The notes: generated by a model from the letters alone, not told the origin. A stretch of DNA of 64,000 bases from an uncultured Eubacterium sp. (GCA_947088865.1 CAMUHY010000001.1:429181-493180), one strand, 5' to 3'. Shown: positions 18,427 to 28,161, counted from the stretch's first letter. Made by a program: numbers and translations.

Positions 18427-19299
18427 TTATAGTTCCGGCAAATAAACAGAACATGCAATCGCAAGCGCTCCATGTCCAATATGACAAGCCACGCTTAACG
18501 ATAATGGGTCCATATTAAAATCCAACTGTGGATATTGTTCTTTCACCATTGCAGCCCACTCTGCTGCTTCCTCTGGATTGCCTGAATAGGCCACAGACAT
18601 ATGCACTCTATTTTCTTTATAAGCTTCCTTAAATCGATTATTCAAATCATCTTCCATCGCCTTTAACATAATCTTCTTAGCGGATGCTTTTCCTCTTGTC
18701 TTTGCAAATGCATCCAACTTTTCCCCCTGAATCTGCAAAACAGGGTTTAACTTTAGCATCGTTCCGATTGCTGCTGCCGCTGGCGTAATTCTGCCGCCTT
18801 TTTTCAAATATTTTAATGTGTCCAATGTAATATAAATACTTGACTGAAATTTATCCCGCTCCAAAATCTCTTTAATTTCCTTTGCATGATACCCTTTTTC
18901 TGCCAGTGCCTTTGCATCCAAAACAGACTGTCTTTGAGTTACAGAAATACGTTGATTGTTTACCACACAAACCTTACCGTTATAATCTTCTGACAACATC
19001 GTAGCTGTTTGACATGTACTGCTTAATCCGCTTGACATTGGTATAAAAACAATTTCCTCATATTCTTTTAACAGTTGGTCGAATCGTTCTTGTAACTCTC
19101 CTATTGATGGCTGCGACGTTGATATATCTGCATCTTCTTTTAATTTTTGATAAAATTCTTCCTGTGTTAAATTAATATCTTCGTAAAACTGTGTGCCATT
19201 AATAAAAAAAGGCATTGGTAAGACAGAAATGCCCAATTCCTTGCCCATTAATTGTGTAATTCCACTGTTGCTATCTGTTAATATTGCTATTTTGCTCAT
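18427..19299 (-). CDS. DegV-family fatty-acid-binding protein
   Basis: A 290-residue DegV protein. The family binds a fatty acid and, as FakB, presents it to the kinase FakA. Characteristic pieces are MSKIAILTDSNSGI at the start, ADISTSQPSIGEL, IPMSSGLSSTCQTA, and KYLKKGGRITPAAAAIG. The start is the ATG at 19299, after GGAGG; the frame is open further upstream but has no site. No FakA gene is nearby, so the specific role is inferred from the family alone. Confidence 0.9.
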   Translation of the reverse strand: MSKIAILTDSNSGITQLMGKELGISVLPMPFFINGTQFYEDINLTQEEFYQKLKEDADISTSQPSIGELQERFDQLLKEYEEIVFIPMSSGLSSTCQTATMLSEDYNGKVCVVNNQRISVTQRQSVLDAKALAEKGYHAKEIKEILERDKFQSSIYITLDTLKYLKKGGRITPAAAAIGTMLKLNPVLQIQGEKLDAFAKTRGKASAKKIMLKAMEDDLNNRFKEAYKENRVHMSVAYSGNPEEAAEWAAMVKEQYPQLDFNMDPLSLSVACHIGHGALAIACSVYLPEL

Positions 19300-19424
19300 A
19301 CGACCTCCATACTGCAATTTATTTTTATTGCTATTTAAAAACATTTCATATAAAATAATTTTAGCTTTATGGTGGCTATTATACATGATTACCATAAATA
19401 CCGCAACCAAATTTGGAGTTTCCC

Positions 19425-20249
19425 ATGAAATATACAAATTATTGTAATCCATCTGATTTTAGACAATTAAGCAGCTCCTGCAATCATTATGAAGCTTATT
19501 TTGACGAGGAGGATAACTCTTATATAACCTATATTGCCGCATACTTAGATACAAGGCTAGTTGGCTTTATTTCTTGCATTACACCCGATTTATCCATCAC
19601 GAATGAACAGCAAATCTGTTATGTTGAAATTACGGCAATGGTTCACCCAAAATATAGACATAAAAAAATATGTTCTAATTTATTATCAAAACTTTATATA
19701 ATTATAGAAAATATGTCCAAACAATTTAATAAAAAAAACAACACGAATGTTTCGATACAATTTATATGTACTGTCAACGATAAAAATGCTAAAAAACATC
19801 ATCTTATAATACATTCATGCGATTATTTAATGATATTAAATGATTTAAATGGTTTCGACTGTTCCAATACAAAACCAATTTGTAAAGATATAAAACAACA
19901 AAATAATTTTAAAAACGATTATCAATCTTATTTTAATTCCGATAAAAGCTGTTATATGTTGTTTTATAAGAATTTTTCTTCGCCCGTAGCCGTATGCGAA
20001 TTGGAATATTTCCAATCCTATACCTGCATATCAAGCGTATATGTAGATAGTGACAAACGCGGCAAAAAAATTGGCACTTGTCTTATAACAAATTTAATAC
20101 AGGATTATTTTAATTCGTCGCACAAAAAACGCCCATTAATCCTACATGTTTCCAGCACCAATCCCGCCGCGTTTCAACTTTATAAAAATTGTGGTTTTTC
20201 TATATGTGAGCAGGTAAACTATTATTATATAAATACAACTATCTTGTAA
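19425..20249 (+). CDS. Tandem GNAT-domain acetyltransferase
   Basis: A 274-residue protein with two GNAT folds. The N-terminal copy has ITAMVHPKYRHKKICSNLL, where the acetyl-CoA loop is altered. The C-terminal copy has the usual VDSDKRGKKIGTCLI acetyl-CoA motif and NPAAFQLYKNCGF. Substrate unknown; double-GNAT proteins of clostridia act on small molecules or peptides. The ATG at 19425 lies six bases after GGAG. It is divergent from degV, and the 125-bp gap must hold both promoters. Codon usage is A/T-heavy and cysteine content is high. Confidence 0.75.
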   Translation: MKYTNYCNPSDFRQLSSSCNHYEAYFDEEDNSYITYIAAYLDTRLVGFISCITPDLSITNEQQICYVEITAMVHPKYRHKKICSNLLSKLYIIIENMSKQFNKKNNTNVSIQFICTVNDKNAKKHHLIIHSCDYLMILNDLNGFDCSNTKPICKDIKQQNNFKNDYQSYFNSDKSCYMLFYKNFSSPVAVCELEYFQSYTCISSVYVDSDKRGKKIGTCLITNLIQDYFNSSHKKRPLILHVSSTNPAAFQLYKNCGFSICEQVNYYYINTTIL

Positions 20250-20274
20250 AAATAATATTAAATACTTTCTATAT

Positions 20275-21051
20275 TTAGGCTCTCATTTCTTCTATTAACT
20301 TTCCTACACAAGTGCCTAACTCATCTACTAACTTTTGTGAATCTTCACAATATAATTTTGCCTGTTCAATTGCAATATCTATAAAAGGCAAAAACTTTTT
20401 AAATTCTAATTTGCATCCTTTTGAATAGCCGCCTGCATTTTTTGAAACCAATATTTCAAGATATTTTTTATTAATGGAAGCCTCCTTAAACAAATGATGT
20501 TTCAAATTTTTCTCATTTTTAAGAAGTTTTTGTGATTCATATTGTTTTATATCTGGAAAGTGCATTAACAGCCATAATTCAAAATTGGGATTAGACATTA
20601 CTATTTTAATTCCATGTTGATTGCATAACTTAAAAATTTCGTTTAATTTATCTTCAAGCTTTCTGTAATCTCTATCAAAAATAACACACACTTGGTCTAT
20701 TTGGGCATCAAAGTTATCCCATTTACAATTTTCTTCCCATTTATTTTCTGGAATTGGATTTCCATTTTCATCAATACGCCCCATTTGAACTAAACAAGCA
20801 TTTATCAACTGCATAGGATGACTTAATGTTTCTTGCCCTTCTTGCTTTTGTATCACTTCAATATAAACATCGTTTTTTATATTTAGCTCTACTTTATTAT
20901 TCCGAACTCCAAAAAAGTAAGATTCTTCTGTTGCTCCTTCTGAAACACAATAAAAACGGATTCTTGGCGGTATTGTTTCTGCTTCATTTTCATAATTAAA
21001 TATTTTGGGAGTTCTTAAATTTAACTTTTTCAAACTTATTCTTTCCCCCAT
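20275..21051 (-). CDS. RloB-like TOPRIM protein, effector of an ATPase/nuclease pair
   Basis: A 258-residue RloB-domain protein. The TOPRIM-type residues are visible: the glutamate in FYCVSEGATEESYF, the acidic pair in VCVIFDRDYRKLED, and the conserved SNPNFELWLLMHF. RloB proteins are found next to AAA15 ATPases in AbiL-type abortive-infection and related defence modules, where the TOPRIM protein is the likely nuclease. The ATG overlaps the 3' end of the ATPase gene by 16 bases, with no strong ribosome site of its own, so translation is probably coupled. Defence activity is inferred from family and pairing. Confidence 0.8.
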   Translation of the reverse strand: MGERISLKKLNLRTPKIFNYENEAETIPPRIRFYCVSEGATEESYFFGVRNNKVELNIKNDVYIEVIQKQEGQETLSHPMQLINACLVQMGRIDENGNPIPENKWEENCKWDNFDAQIDQVCVIFDRDYRKLEDKLNEIFKLCNQHGIKIVMSNPNFELWLLMHFPDIKQYESQKLLKNEKNLKHHLFKEASINKKYLEILVSKNAGGYSKGCKLEFKKFLPFIDIAIEQAKLYCEDSQKLVDELGTCVGKLIEEMRA

Positions 21052-22400
21052 ACATACTCAAAATCTTTAAATACAGGAACAGCACCATATCTGCCAGCAA
21101 GATAATCTTTAGCAACAACCTTATCATATCTAATTTTAAATTTTTCTAATGTATACAAATTGGTGCTATTATCCTTTTCTTTTTCAGCAAACCATATCTC
21201 ATCTCTTCGTAAAATATTTAAGTCCATTAAATTCGATTCATGTGTAGTAATAATTAATTGTGTCGTTTTGTTTTCTGATAGTTTAAGAAATGTCTCTACA
21301 AATTTAATTGTCATTTGCGGATGAAGACTGCGGTCTAATTCATCTATTATAAACACCTTATCTTTATCGTCATTTAAAATCACATGCAACAACTCAATAA
21401 GCCTTTTTGTTCCATCAGACTCTTCTCCATATTCATACTTACTTTCATCCATGCCATGCTGAAACATTAATTTTGCTATCTTTTTAACGCCTGTCTCATC
21501 ATAATCCAATTCAAATAAGGTATCGTCAAAATTAAGAATTGATTTTACTTTTGCTATATTATCAACATCTGGTTTTTTTAAAAATCGTTCTGCTACTTTC
21601 TCATTTAAAAAATATTCCTTAAAAGCAGCCTCATTCATAATACGCATGTTATACTCTGTTATGCCTGTATCTAAATATTTTAAGACATTGACTAATTTTT
21701 TATTATCATTTTCAAATAATAAATAGCTTTTGCCTAATTTGGTTTCAGGATAAATAACAATTAATTTATATTTAAACCAATCAAATATTTTATTAAAAAC
21801 CTCAAATTCATCTTCCATTTCTCGTCTTTTTATTTCATATAACAATAATGTAGTATGAATACGATTTGCATCTTTTATAAAAAATTCAAATTGTTCTCTA
21901 TTTTCTTTTTGATGAAACATATTTTCATCAAAATAATATTGATTATCTTCTACTAATCTCTCAAAAATAACATGTTCTTCCTCTGCCTTCATTTCATAAA
22001 GCCATTCTGAAAGAACGATATTATTTTTTACATTAACTGTAAATCCATATGCAAAACATTTATTCTCTATTGTAAACTCATATTCAAATAAAGTTGGGTT
22101 GCTTGCATTTAATTCATTACTCCTGCAAAATTTATCTTGATACGCAGCAGATTCCATTGTATTTAACACAATCTCTTTTCCTGCATCTATTGCTTTAATT
22201 AAATTTGTTTTACCTGATGCATTTGCTCCATATATAGAAGAAAATTTCAACACCTTTCGTCCCTTATACTCTATCACCCGTTCTTTATGCTGTTCTGAAC
22301 GCCCTGCATAAAGATGATATTCAGTAGGAACAATCTCTCCTTTTTCATCAGTCTTATAACCAAATGACATAAAATTGGATATTGAAAATCTCATTAACAC
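21036..22400 (-). CDS. AAA15-type ATPase partner of RloB (AbiL-like module)
   Basis: A 454-residue ATPase of the RloA/AbiLi/AAA15 group. The N-terminus MRFSISNFMSFG is typical. Walker A is GANASGKT at about 58-65, Walker B is VFIIDELDRSLHP, and the switch region reads TQLIITTHESNLMDL. The start is the GTG at 22400, eight bases after GAGG; the ATG two codons later is the alternative. It is followed with overlap by the RloB-type gene. In such modules the ATPase is thought to sense infection and control the toxic partner. The pair stands between a GNAT gene and dapB, with no mobile-element genes next to it. Confidence 0.82.
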   Translation of the reverse strand: MLMRFSISNFMSFGYKTDEKGEIVPTEYHLYAGRSEQHKERVIEYKGRKVLKFSSIYGANASGKTNLIKAIDAGKEIVLNTMESAAYQDKFCRSNELNASNPTLFEYEFTIENKCFAYGFTVNVKNNIVLSEWLYEMKAEEEHVIFERLVEDNQYYFDENMFHQKENREQFEFFIKDANRIHTTLLLYEIKRREMEDEFEVFNKIFDWFKYKLIVIYPETKLGKSYLLFENDNKKLVNVLKYLDTGITEYNMRIMNEAAFKEYFLNEKVAERFLKKPDVDNIAKVKSILNFDDTLFELDYDETGVKKIAKLMFQHGMDESKYEYGEESDGTKRLIELLHVILNDDKDKVFIIDELDRSLHPQMTIKFVETFLKLSENKTTQLIITTHESNLMDLNILRRDEIWFAEKEKDNSTNLYTLEKFKIRYDKVVAKDYLAGRYGAVPVFKDFEYVWGKE

Positions 22401-22528
22401 AACTATCACCTCACGATTTTTTCTCTCTTTTGTTCTATTATGTAACATTATATGTTTCATTATACCGTGATTTTCATTAATTACAAGAGATTTTCTCACA
22501 ACTTTCATTAAATTTACTTTTTATAAAT

Positions 22529-23287
22529 TCAATCAATCACATCACTCATATCATACATTCCTGCCGGCTTTCCAGCAAGAAATTTAGCCGCCTCAATTGC
22601 ACCTTTAGCAAATACGGACTTTGAGTATGCCGTGTGTGTAAATTCAATCACTTCATCTTCTCCCGCAAAGATAACATCATGCACGCCAACAATCGTGCCG
22701 CCGCGAACAGCACTGATTCCTATCTCTTTTTTATCTCTCTTTTGTCTTACACTGCTTCGGTCATATTGATAAAAATATTCATCGCCCAATACTTCTTTTA
22801 TAGAATCTGCCAAAGCAAGAGCCGTTCCACTTGGCGCATCCAGCTTTTGGTTATGATGTTTTTCAACAATTTCAATATCAAATCCTGCTGGTGCTAATAC
22901 TTTTGTTGCCTCTTTAAGCAGCTTAAATAATGTATTAATTCCAAGTGACATATTGGCAGACTTTAATACAGCCACTTTACAAGCCGCGTCACGCACTTTG
23001 TCAATCTGTTCTTTGCTTAATCCAGTTGTACATAAAACCACAGGAATCTGTCTGTCAACACAATATTGAAGCAAACCGTCAACTGCACTGGCAGCAGCAA
23101 AATCTATCACAACATCAGCCTTTACATCGCACTTATCAATAGATGGAAATACAGGATACACATTATGTCCATCATCATAAGGGTCAATTCCTGCAACAAT
23201 TTGACAATCTTCCTCTTTTACAACTAAATCGGTTATTACTTTTCCCATATGACCATTACAGCCATGCATAATTATATTTATCAACAT
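22529..23287 (-). CDS. dapB: 4-hydroxy-tetrahydrodipicolinate reductase
   Basis: A 252-residue enzyme for the second committed step of lysine and diaminopimelate synthesis; it reduces the DapA product with NAD(P)H. The nucleotide site is GCNGHMG, followed by DVVIDFAAASAV and the substrate motif EKHHNQKLDAPSGTA. The start is the ATG six bases after AGGAGTAA. It lies 195 nt after dapA on the same strand; the gap is AT-rich with no clear terminator, so a joint transcript under the lysine riboswitch is plausible. Confidence 0.95.
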   Translation of the reverse strand: MLINIIMHGCNGHMGKVITDLVVKEEDCQIVAGIDPYDDGHNVYPVFPSIDKCDVKADVVIDFAAASAVDGLLQYCVDRQIPVVLCTTGLSKEQIDKVRDAACKVAVLKSANMSLGINTLFKLLKEATKVLAPAGFDIEIVEKHHNQKLDAPSGTALALADSIKEVLGDEYFYQYDRSSVRQKRDKKEIGISAVRGGTIVGVHDVIFAGEDEVIEFTHTAYSKSVFAKGAIEAAKFLAGKPAGMYDMSDVID

Positions 23288-23482
23288 TTACTCCTATTCC
23301 GCAGGTCACAAAATTTATCTGCAAGCTGCTCTTGTAAATTTACATCAAAAATTTATGGCTAAATTATTTTTTTAATTCATAATTTCCAATAATTTTAATG
23401 ACTATTTGCTTATCTTTTTATCCTTAATCATTACATATATTTATAATATTATTTATCAATCATACTTTTATTCTAATAATAT

Positions 23483-24373
23483 TTATTTAATATCAATTCC
23501 ATATTCTATCATGGCATTTTTTAATCGTTCCAAATTTGGTGCTTCCATTGGTGAAAGAGGCATTCTAAGCGGTCCGACTTCCATCCCCATCAAATTTAGG
23601 GCATGTTTTACAGGAATTGGATTCACTTCGCAAAACAGCGCATCCACAAGATTTAAAGCTTCAAACTGCATTTTTGCACTGCCTTCGATATCTCCTGCCA
23701 TAAATTTTGCACAGATATCATGCGTCTGCTGTGGTGCTACATTAGAAAGTACCGATATAACGCCTTTTGCGCCAATGGACATAAGCGGTACAATCAATCC
23801 GTCCTCACCGGAATACATATCAAGACATCCTTCTGCTAACATCATTGTCTTCACTTCCTGTGCCATATTTCCTGTCGCTGCTTTTATACCGACAATATTG
23901 TCAACTTCTTTTCCTAGTCGCGCCGCTGTTTCAGGCAAAATATTGCACCCTGTCCTTGAAGGTACATTATACATAATAATAGGCAAATCAACGGATTTTG
24001 CTATTTGTGTATAGTGTGCTATAAGTCCGCTCTGTGTTGCCTTATTATAATATGGAGTGACAACAAGACAAGCATCGGCTCCTGCTTTTTGTGCCTCCTG
24101 TGACAAATAAATGGCTGTCTCTGTACAATTCGACCCTGTTCCTGCAACAACAGGCACTCTTTTCTTTACATAATCAACTGTAAACCGTATCGTCTCAATA
24201 TGCTCCTCATGTGTCATTGTTGAGGCCTCTCCTGTTGTTCCACACACAATAATCGCATCGGTGGAATGATTTATCTGATAGTCTAACAATTCCCCCATCT
24301 TCTCATAATGAATCTGTCCATCGGCTTTCATTGGTGTGATAATAGCTACTCCTGCTCCGGTAAAAATCGCCAT
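23483..24373 (-). CDS. dapA: 4-hydroxy-tetrahydrodipicolinate synthase
   Basis: A 296-residue enzyme that condenses pyruvate with aspartate semialdehyde. Visible are TTGEASTMTHEEH, the tyrosine loop YNVPSRTGCN, and the Schiff-base lysine in NIVGIKAATGN. The start is the ATG at 24373 after AAGGATAAG. The product feeds lysine and the cell wall, and also dipicolinate in spore formers, which fits the spore genes in this window. A lysine riboswitch with its own terminator stands about 200-400 nt upstream. Confidence 0.95.
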   Translation of the reverse strand: MAIFTGAGVAIITPMKADGQIHYEKMGELLDYQINHSTDAIIVCGTTGEASTMTHEEHIETIRFTVDYVKKRVPVVAGTGSNCTETAIYLSQEAQKAGADACLVVTPYYNKATQSGLIAHYTQIAKSVDLPIIMYNVPSRTGCNILPETAARLGKEVDNIVGIKAATGNMAQEVKTMMLAEGCLDMYSGEDGLIVPLMSIGAKGVISVLSNVAPQQTHDICAKFMAGDIEGSAKMQFEALNLVDALFCEVNPIPVKHALNLMGMEVGPLRMPLSPMEAPNLERLKNAMIEYGIDIK

Positions 24374-24431
24374 CTTATCCTTCTTTCTGCTGTATATCAC
24401 AGCTATATAATATTAATATTCTAAAAATGTT

Positions 24432-24558
24432 GTTAAGCGGATATTCTCAATCCCCTACGCTACTTGCTCAAACCCGCTAGCTACTATCGTAGCACAAGTC
24501 CTCCCACTTATGCCTTTGCAGCATTGAAGTGGGGGGGGACTTCCTTGATGGGGTTAAA
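24432..24558. repeat. R1 dispersed modular repeat, copy C, inside the dapA leader
   Basis: This copy has the terminal AGCGGAT/AATCC module and the CCCACTT-AAGTGGG hairpin module with AACCCCATCAAGGAAGT flank. It lacks the GGGAG-TATAA-GCTCCC module found in copy B. It lies between the riboswitch terminator and the dapA start, so it is transcribed whenever the riboswitch allows read-through. The run of seven G residues in one arm differs from the other copies. Confidence 0.7.
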
Positions 24559-24576
24559 TTACTGCTTTTTTAAAGC

Positions 24577-24603
24577 AAAAAAAGCTGACCATATATGGAC
24601 AGC
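24577..24603 (-). terminator. Intrinsic terminator of the lysine riboswitch
   Basis: On the minus strand GCTGTCCATATATGGTCAGC folds on itself and is followed by TTTTTTT. It comes immediately after the aptamer, which is the standard position of a lysine-responsive terminator. Confidence 0.85.
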
Positions 24604-24625
24604 CTAAGCATTGCAAAAATGTTTC

Positions 24626-24785
24626 GTAGCTCTCCATCTTACGATGACAGTCGCAAGGCTATTAACCTTACGCCCAGCAAAATGTTTTCGGAAACACTCA
24701 CTTCGGCGCTGCTACCTTTCTCATAACTTCATCTGCCTCCGTAACATCCATTATGATACTGATTAGCAACGCGACCTCTACACAA
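24626..24785 (-). promoter_or_regulatory. Lysine riboswitch (L box) upstream of dapA
   Basis: Read on the minus strand the conserved L-box blocks occur in order: GTAGAGGTCGCG, AGTA, GAAAGG, GCGCCGAAG, GCTGGGC, GACTGTCA and TGGAGAGCTAC. The first and last close helix P1 (GTAG with CTAC). The block order matches that of the lysC leader aptamer of Bacillus subtilis. Lysine binding would favour the terminator at 24577-24603 and so lower dapA-dapB expression. Confidence 0.92.
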
Positions 24786-24867
24786 ATCTATAACTTACAA
24801 ATTATATATAAATATATCACTAGAGCATTTTAATGTCAACTCTATAACAAATGAAAAATTATCTTCA

Positions 24868-25512
24868 TTAATCTTCATCTTCTATCACATCAATCTTGCT
24901 GACTGATACTTCATAGGCAACTCTCTTTTCAACCTGCTCTTCGTCAATACGCTTTGTATATTCACGACTCTGAACACGTCCCTGAACCTGAAGATGTCCG
25001 CCAACCTCTATACTTGCAGCATAACGCGCATTTCTTCCCCAAGCAATACATGGTATGTAATCCGACTTGCCATATGGGCGGTTTACTGCAATCAATATAT
25101 CTGCTATTTCTCTGCCAAGAGGCGTCTTTCGATATACAGGAGGTTTACATACATAACCATCAAGAAAAATTTGATTCGACTTTGACTGTTCCTCCGGAAT
25201 CTCATCTTCCTCTATAAATTCAATCTCTCTTACGAATATAGAAAGTATCAGCTTGTTCTTTTCTCCTACATGTCGGTTATAAGACCTGAACTGTCCTGAA
25301 ACCTCTATTTTCATTCCTCTGTAATCCTTCGTAATATCAACAAGTCTCTCACTAATCATTAACGGAATAATATCAACCGAATCACTTAGTCTATTAACAG
25401 AAACATCTACAAGATAGAATCCTTCACCAAATACCTCATGACTAAATGTAAACTCTGATACCACCTCTCCAATAATTGTTACCCTATTGTTTTCAATAAC
25501 CTTATCAAGCAT
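24868..25512 (-). CDS. Single-stranded DNA-binding protein with two OB domains
   Basis: A 214-residue protein built of two SSB-like OB folds (about 1-100 and 110-210). The second contains the family sequence ILIAVNRPYGKSDYIPCIAWGRNARYA. The protein lacks the flexible Gly/Pro-rich tail and acidic tip of housekeeping SSB, ending instead in VSKIDVIEDED, which is acidic. Tandem SSB proteins of this size are widespread in Lachnospiraceae; the exact role, accessory or main SSB, cannot be told from the sequence. The start follows GGGAG. A single gene, divergent from typA. Confidence 0.8.
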   Translation of the reverse strand: MLDKVIENNRVTIIGEVVSEFTFSHEVFGEGFYLVDVSVNRLSDSVDIIPLMISERLVDITKDYRGMKIEVSGQFRSYNRHVGEKNKLILSIFVREIEFIEEDEIPEEQSKSNQIFLDGYVCKPPVYRKTPLGREIADILIAVNRPYGKSDYIPCIAWGRNARYAASIEVGGHLQVQGRVQSREYTKRIDEEQVEKRVAYEVSVSKIDVIEDED

Positions 25513-25743
25513 TTTGTATTTCTCCCTTCTTTGCCAGCTCTAAACTGACCTTCGTGCTTTTTAATGTTCTTAAGTATTTATATGCTAGTACATCGCTGTT
25601 TATGACAAAAATAATAAAATTTATTTATGACTTTTTTGTGTCCAAACCTTATATTTAATAAATACTTTCTAATTTTAATATATTTTTAATAAAATTGGAA
25701 TATTTTTATTGTTTTATTATTATTATAAATGTATTTTATATAG

Positions 25744-25910
25744 TTAAGCGGATATTCGCAATCCGCTACGCTACTTGCTCATAACCTCATATCTACTATG
25801 GTAGCTTTTTAGTGGGAGCTTATACTCCCACTGAAACAAGCAAATCCCCACCCCCCCACTTATGCCTTTGCAGCATTGAAGTGGGGAACTTCCTTGATGA
25901 GGTTAAAAAC
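25744..25910. repeat. R1 dispersed modular repeat, copy B (fullest copy)
   Basis: All three modules are present: TTAAGCGGATATTCGCAATCC (terminal palindrome), GTGGGAGCTTATACTCCCAC (central palindrome) and the CCCACTTATGCC/GGCATTGAAGTGGG-type hairpin ending in CTTCCTTGATGAGGTT. Copies A, C, D and E contain subsets of these. It stands alone in the ssb-typA divergent gap, not at a gene end. The rest of 25513-25995 is AT-rich and shows nothing else I can name. Confidence 0.75.
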
Positions 25911-25995
25911 AATTGTTTTTATTTTCTTTTATTATAAATATACGTAAAATTACACAAAATATTTTAAAATAACCATCAAACAATATAAATTTCAC

Positions 25996-26023
25996 TTGTA
26001 TTTTTCCTTTCTTATGCTAGAAT
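25996..26023 (+). promoter_or_regulatory. Candidate sigma-A promoter of typA
   Basis: TTGTAT (25996-26001), 16 nt, TAGAAT (26018-26023), about 165 nt before the typA start. It leaves a long leader that holds two hairpins. Confidence 0.5.
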
Positions 26024-26037
26024 ATTAGAGTTACAAA

Positions 26038-26104
26038 TGAAATTAATTTGCTTCTCAAAATAATTTCATCAAATAAAACTAATTGCTTTGCAAAATAGTT
26101 TTAT
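26038..26104 (+). promoter_or_regulatory. Two tandem stem-loops in the typA leader
   Basis: TGAAATTA/TAATTTCA (26038-26068) and AATAAAACTA/TAGTTTTATT (26071-26104) enclose nearly the same loop (ATTTGCTTCTCAAAA and ATTGCTTTGCAAAA). The shared loops suggest a repeated recognition element rather than chance pairing. Two shorter palindromes (ACAGC-AA-GCTGT and CGCA-AGC-TGCG) follow before the ribosome site. Confidence 0.5.
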
Positions 26105-26188
26105 TAAAATATATAAATGCGTTACTTGCACATAAAACAGCAAGCTGTTCTTGAAACCCGCAAGCTGCGTAAAAATGGAGGATTCTTA

Positions 26189-28018
26189 ATGATTACTAAA
26201 CGCGAGGATATTCGTAATATTGCTATTATTGCTCACGTAGACCACGGAAAAACAACCCTTGTCGATGAATTGTTAAAACAAAGCGGCACATTTAGGGAAA
26301 ATCAAGAAGTGGCTGAACGCGTGATGGACTCAAACGATATTGAAAGAGAACGAGGCATCACCATTCTTTCTAAAAATACAGCTATCACTTATAAAAATAC
26401 AAAAATTAATATTATTGATACACCTGGACATGCTGACTTTGGAGGCGAAGTAGAGCGTGTTCTCAAAATGGTAGACGGTGTTGTTCTTGTTGTAGATGCT
26501 TTTGAAGGCGTTATGCCACAGACAAAATTTGTTCTTCAAAAAGCGCTGGAATTGGATTTATCGGTTATTGTATGTATTAATAAAATTGACCGACCAGAAG
26601 CCAGGTCTAGCGAAGTTATTGACGAAATTTTAGAATTGTTTATTGATTTGGAAGCCAATGATAAACAACTTGACTGTCCATTTATATATGCATCGGCTAA
26701 ATCAGGCTATGCTATTGCAAACCTTGACGACGAACGAAAAGACATGCAGCCTCTTTTTGAGTGTATTATTAACAATATTCCTGCCCCAAAAGGAAACCCT
26801 GAAGCAGCTGCACAAATGCTAATATCAACGATTGATTACAATGAATTTGTCGGTCGAATTGGCATCGGAAAAATTGAAAATGGTCATATTAAGGTTAATC
26901 AGGATGTAATGATTGTCAATCATCACGACTCTTCTGTCCATAAACGTGTTCGTGTCACAAAGCTTTACACCTTTCACGGTCTTAATAAAACAGAAATAAA
27001 TGAGGCTACGATTGGTGATATTGTGGCTGTTTCAGGTATTTCTGATATTCATATCGGGGACACTTTATGTTCTTTAGAAAATCCTGTTGCTATTCCTTTT
27101 CAAAAGATTTCAGAACCTACACTATCAATGGATTTTATGGTTAACGACAGTCCATTAGCTGGAAAAGAAGGAAAATATGTCACAAGCAGACATATTCGCG
27201 ACCGTCTTTTTAAAGAACTGAACACCGATGTCAGTCTCCGTGTTGAAGAAAATACAAACAGTGAAAATTCCTTTAAAGTATCTGGACGAGGCGAACTTCA
27301 TCTTTCTGTTCTTATCGAAAATATGAGACGTGAAGGCTATGAATTTGCGGTAAGCAAGGCAGAAGTACTCTACCACTATGATGAACGAGGTCATAAACTG
27401 GAACCTATCGAACTTGCCTATATTGATGTTCCTGACGAATTTACAGGTTCTGTCATACAAAAGCTTAGTCAACGAAAGGGCGAATTACTTGGTATGACTC
27501 CTATTAACGGCGGTTACACTCGTCTGCAATTCTCTATACCTTCACGCGGATTAATTGGATACCGAGGCGAATTTCTTACCGATACAAAAGGCAATGGCAT
27601 TATCAACACGTCATTTGAAGGATATGAACCTTATAAGGGTGATATTTCTTATCGAAAGACAGGTTCTCTTATTGCTTACGAAGATGGCGAGACTGTCACC
27701 TATGGACTTTTTAACGCCCAAGACCGAGGAACACTCTTTGTTGGTCCTGGTGAAAAAGTATACAGCGGCATGATTGTTGGCGAGAGTCCTCGAACAGAAG
27801 ATATTGAAGTCAATGTATGTAAGACAAAACATCTTACAAATACACGTTCTTCAAGTGCTGATGAAGCGCTGCGCTTGATACCGCCAAAAATTTTAAGTCT
27901 TGAACAAGCACTTGATTATATTGATACCGATGAACTTCTTGAAGTCACTCCATCAAGCTTAAGAATCCGTAAAAAAATTCTGGACTCTACACTGCGTTAC
28001 AGAGCAAATAAAAAGTAA
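26189..28018 (+). CDS. typA: Ribosome-associated GTPase TypA/BipA
   Basis: A 609-residue translational GTPase. The G motifs are [28 protein letters not shown] and NKIDR. The long C-terminal region has the family sequence [17 protein letters not shown]. TypA binds the ribosome and helps assembly, especially under cold and other stress. The start is the ATG at 26189, seven bases after GGAGG; an in-frame ATG 24 codons upstream has no site. The leader carries structured elements (see 26038-26104), consistent with post-transcriptional control. Confidence 0.95.
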   Translation: MITKREDIRNIAIIAHVDHGKTTLVDELLKQSGTFRENQEVAERVMDSNDIERERGITILSKNTAITYKNTKINIIDTPGHADFGGEVERVLKMVDGVVLVVDAFEGVMPQTKFVLQKALELDLSVIVCINKIDRPEARSSEVIDEILELFIDLEANDKQLDCPFIYASAKSGYAIANLDDERKDMQPLFECIINNIPAPKGNPEAAAQMLISTIDYNEFVGRIGIGKIENGHIKVNQDVMIVNHHDSSVHKRVRVTKLYTFHGLNKTEINEATIGDIVAVSGISDIHIGDTLCSLENPVAIPFQKISEPTLSMDFMVNDSPLAGKEGKYVTSRHIRDRLFKELNTDVSLRVEENTNSENSFKVSGRGELHLSVLIENMRREGYEFAVSKAEVLYHYDERGHKLEPIELAYIDVPDEFTGSVIQKLSQRKGELLGMTPINGGYTRLQFSIPSRGLIGYRGEFLTDTKGNGIINTSFEGYEPYKGDISYRKTGSLIAYEDGETVTYGLFNAQDRGTLFVGPGEKVYSGMIVGESPRTEDIEVNVCKTKHLTNTRSSSADEALRLIPPKILSLEQALDYIDTDELLEVTPSSLRIRKKILDSTLRYRANKK

Positions 28019-28161
28019 CTATATAGGTCTGGTTTTGCCTTTGACAATTATATAACTAAACGATTACCATAAAAAATAACTATTTAAGGCTTTTATTTTT
28101 TTCGATAATGGTATATAATATTTTTTGACATTATACATTTTTGATTGGAGGGATATACAGC

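Noticed and set aside
23406-24014. A 202-codon plus-strand open frame
   Set aside because: Antisense to dapA, whose catalytic motifs are clear; no ribosome site or protein-like features.
24626-24785. T-box or SAM riboswitch upstream of dapA
   Set aside because: The ordered conserved blocks match the lysine aptamer and there is no T-box TGGN bulge sequence in the right place.
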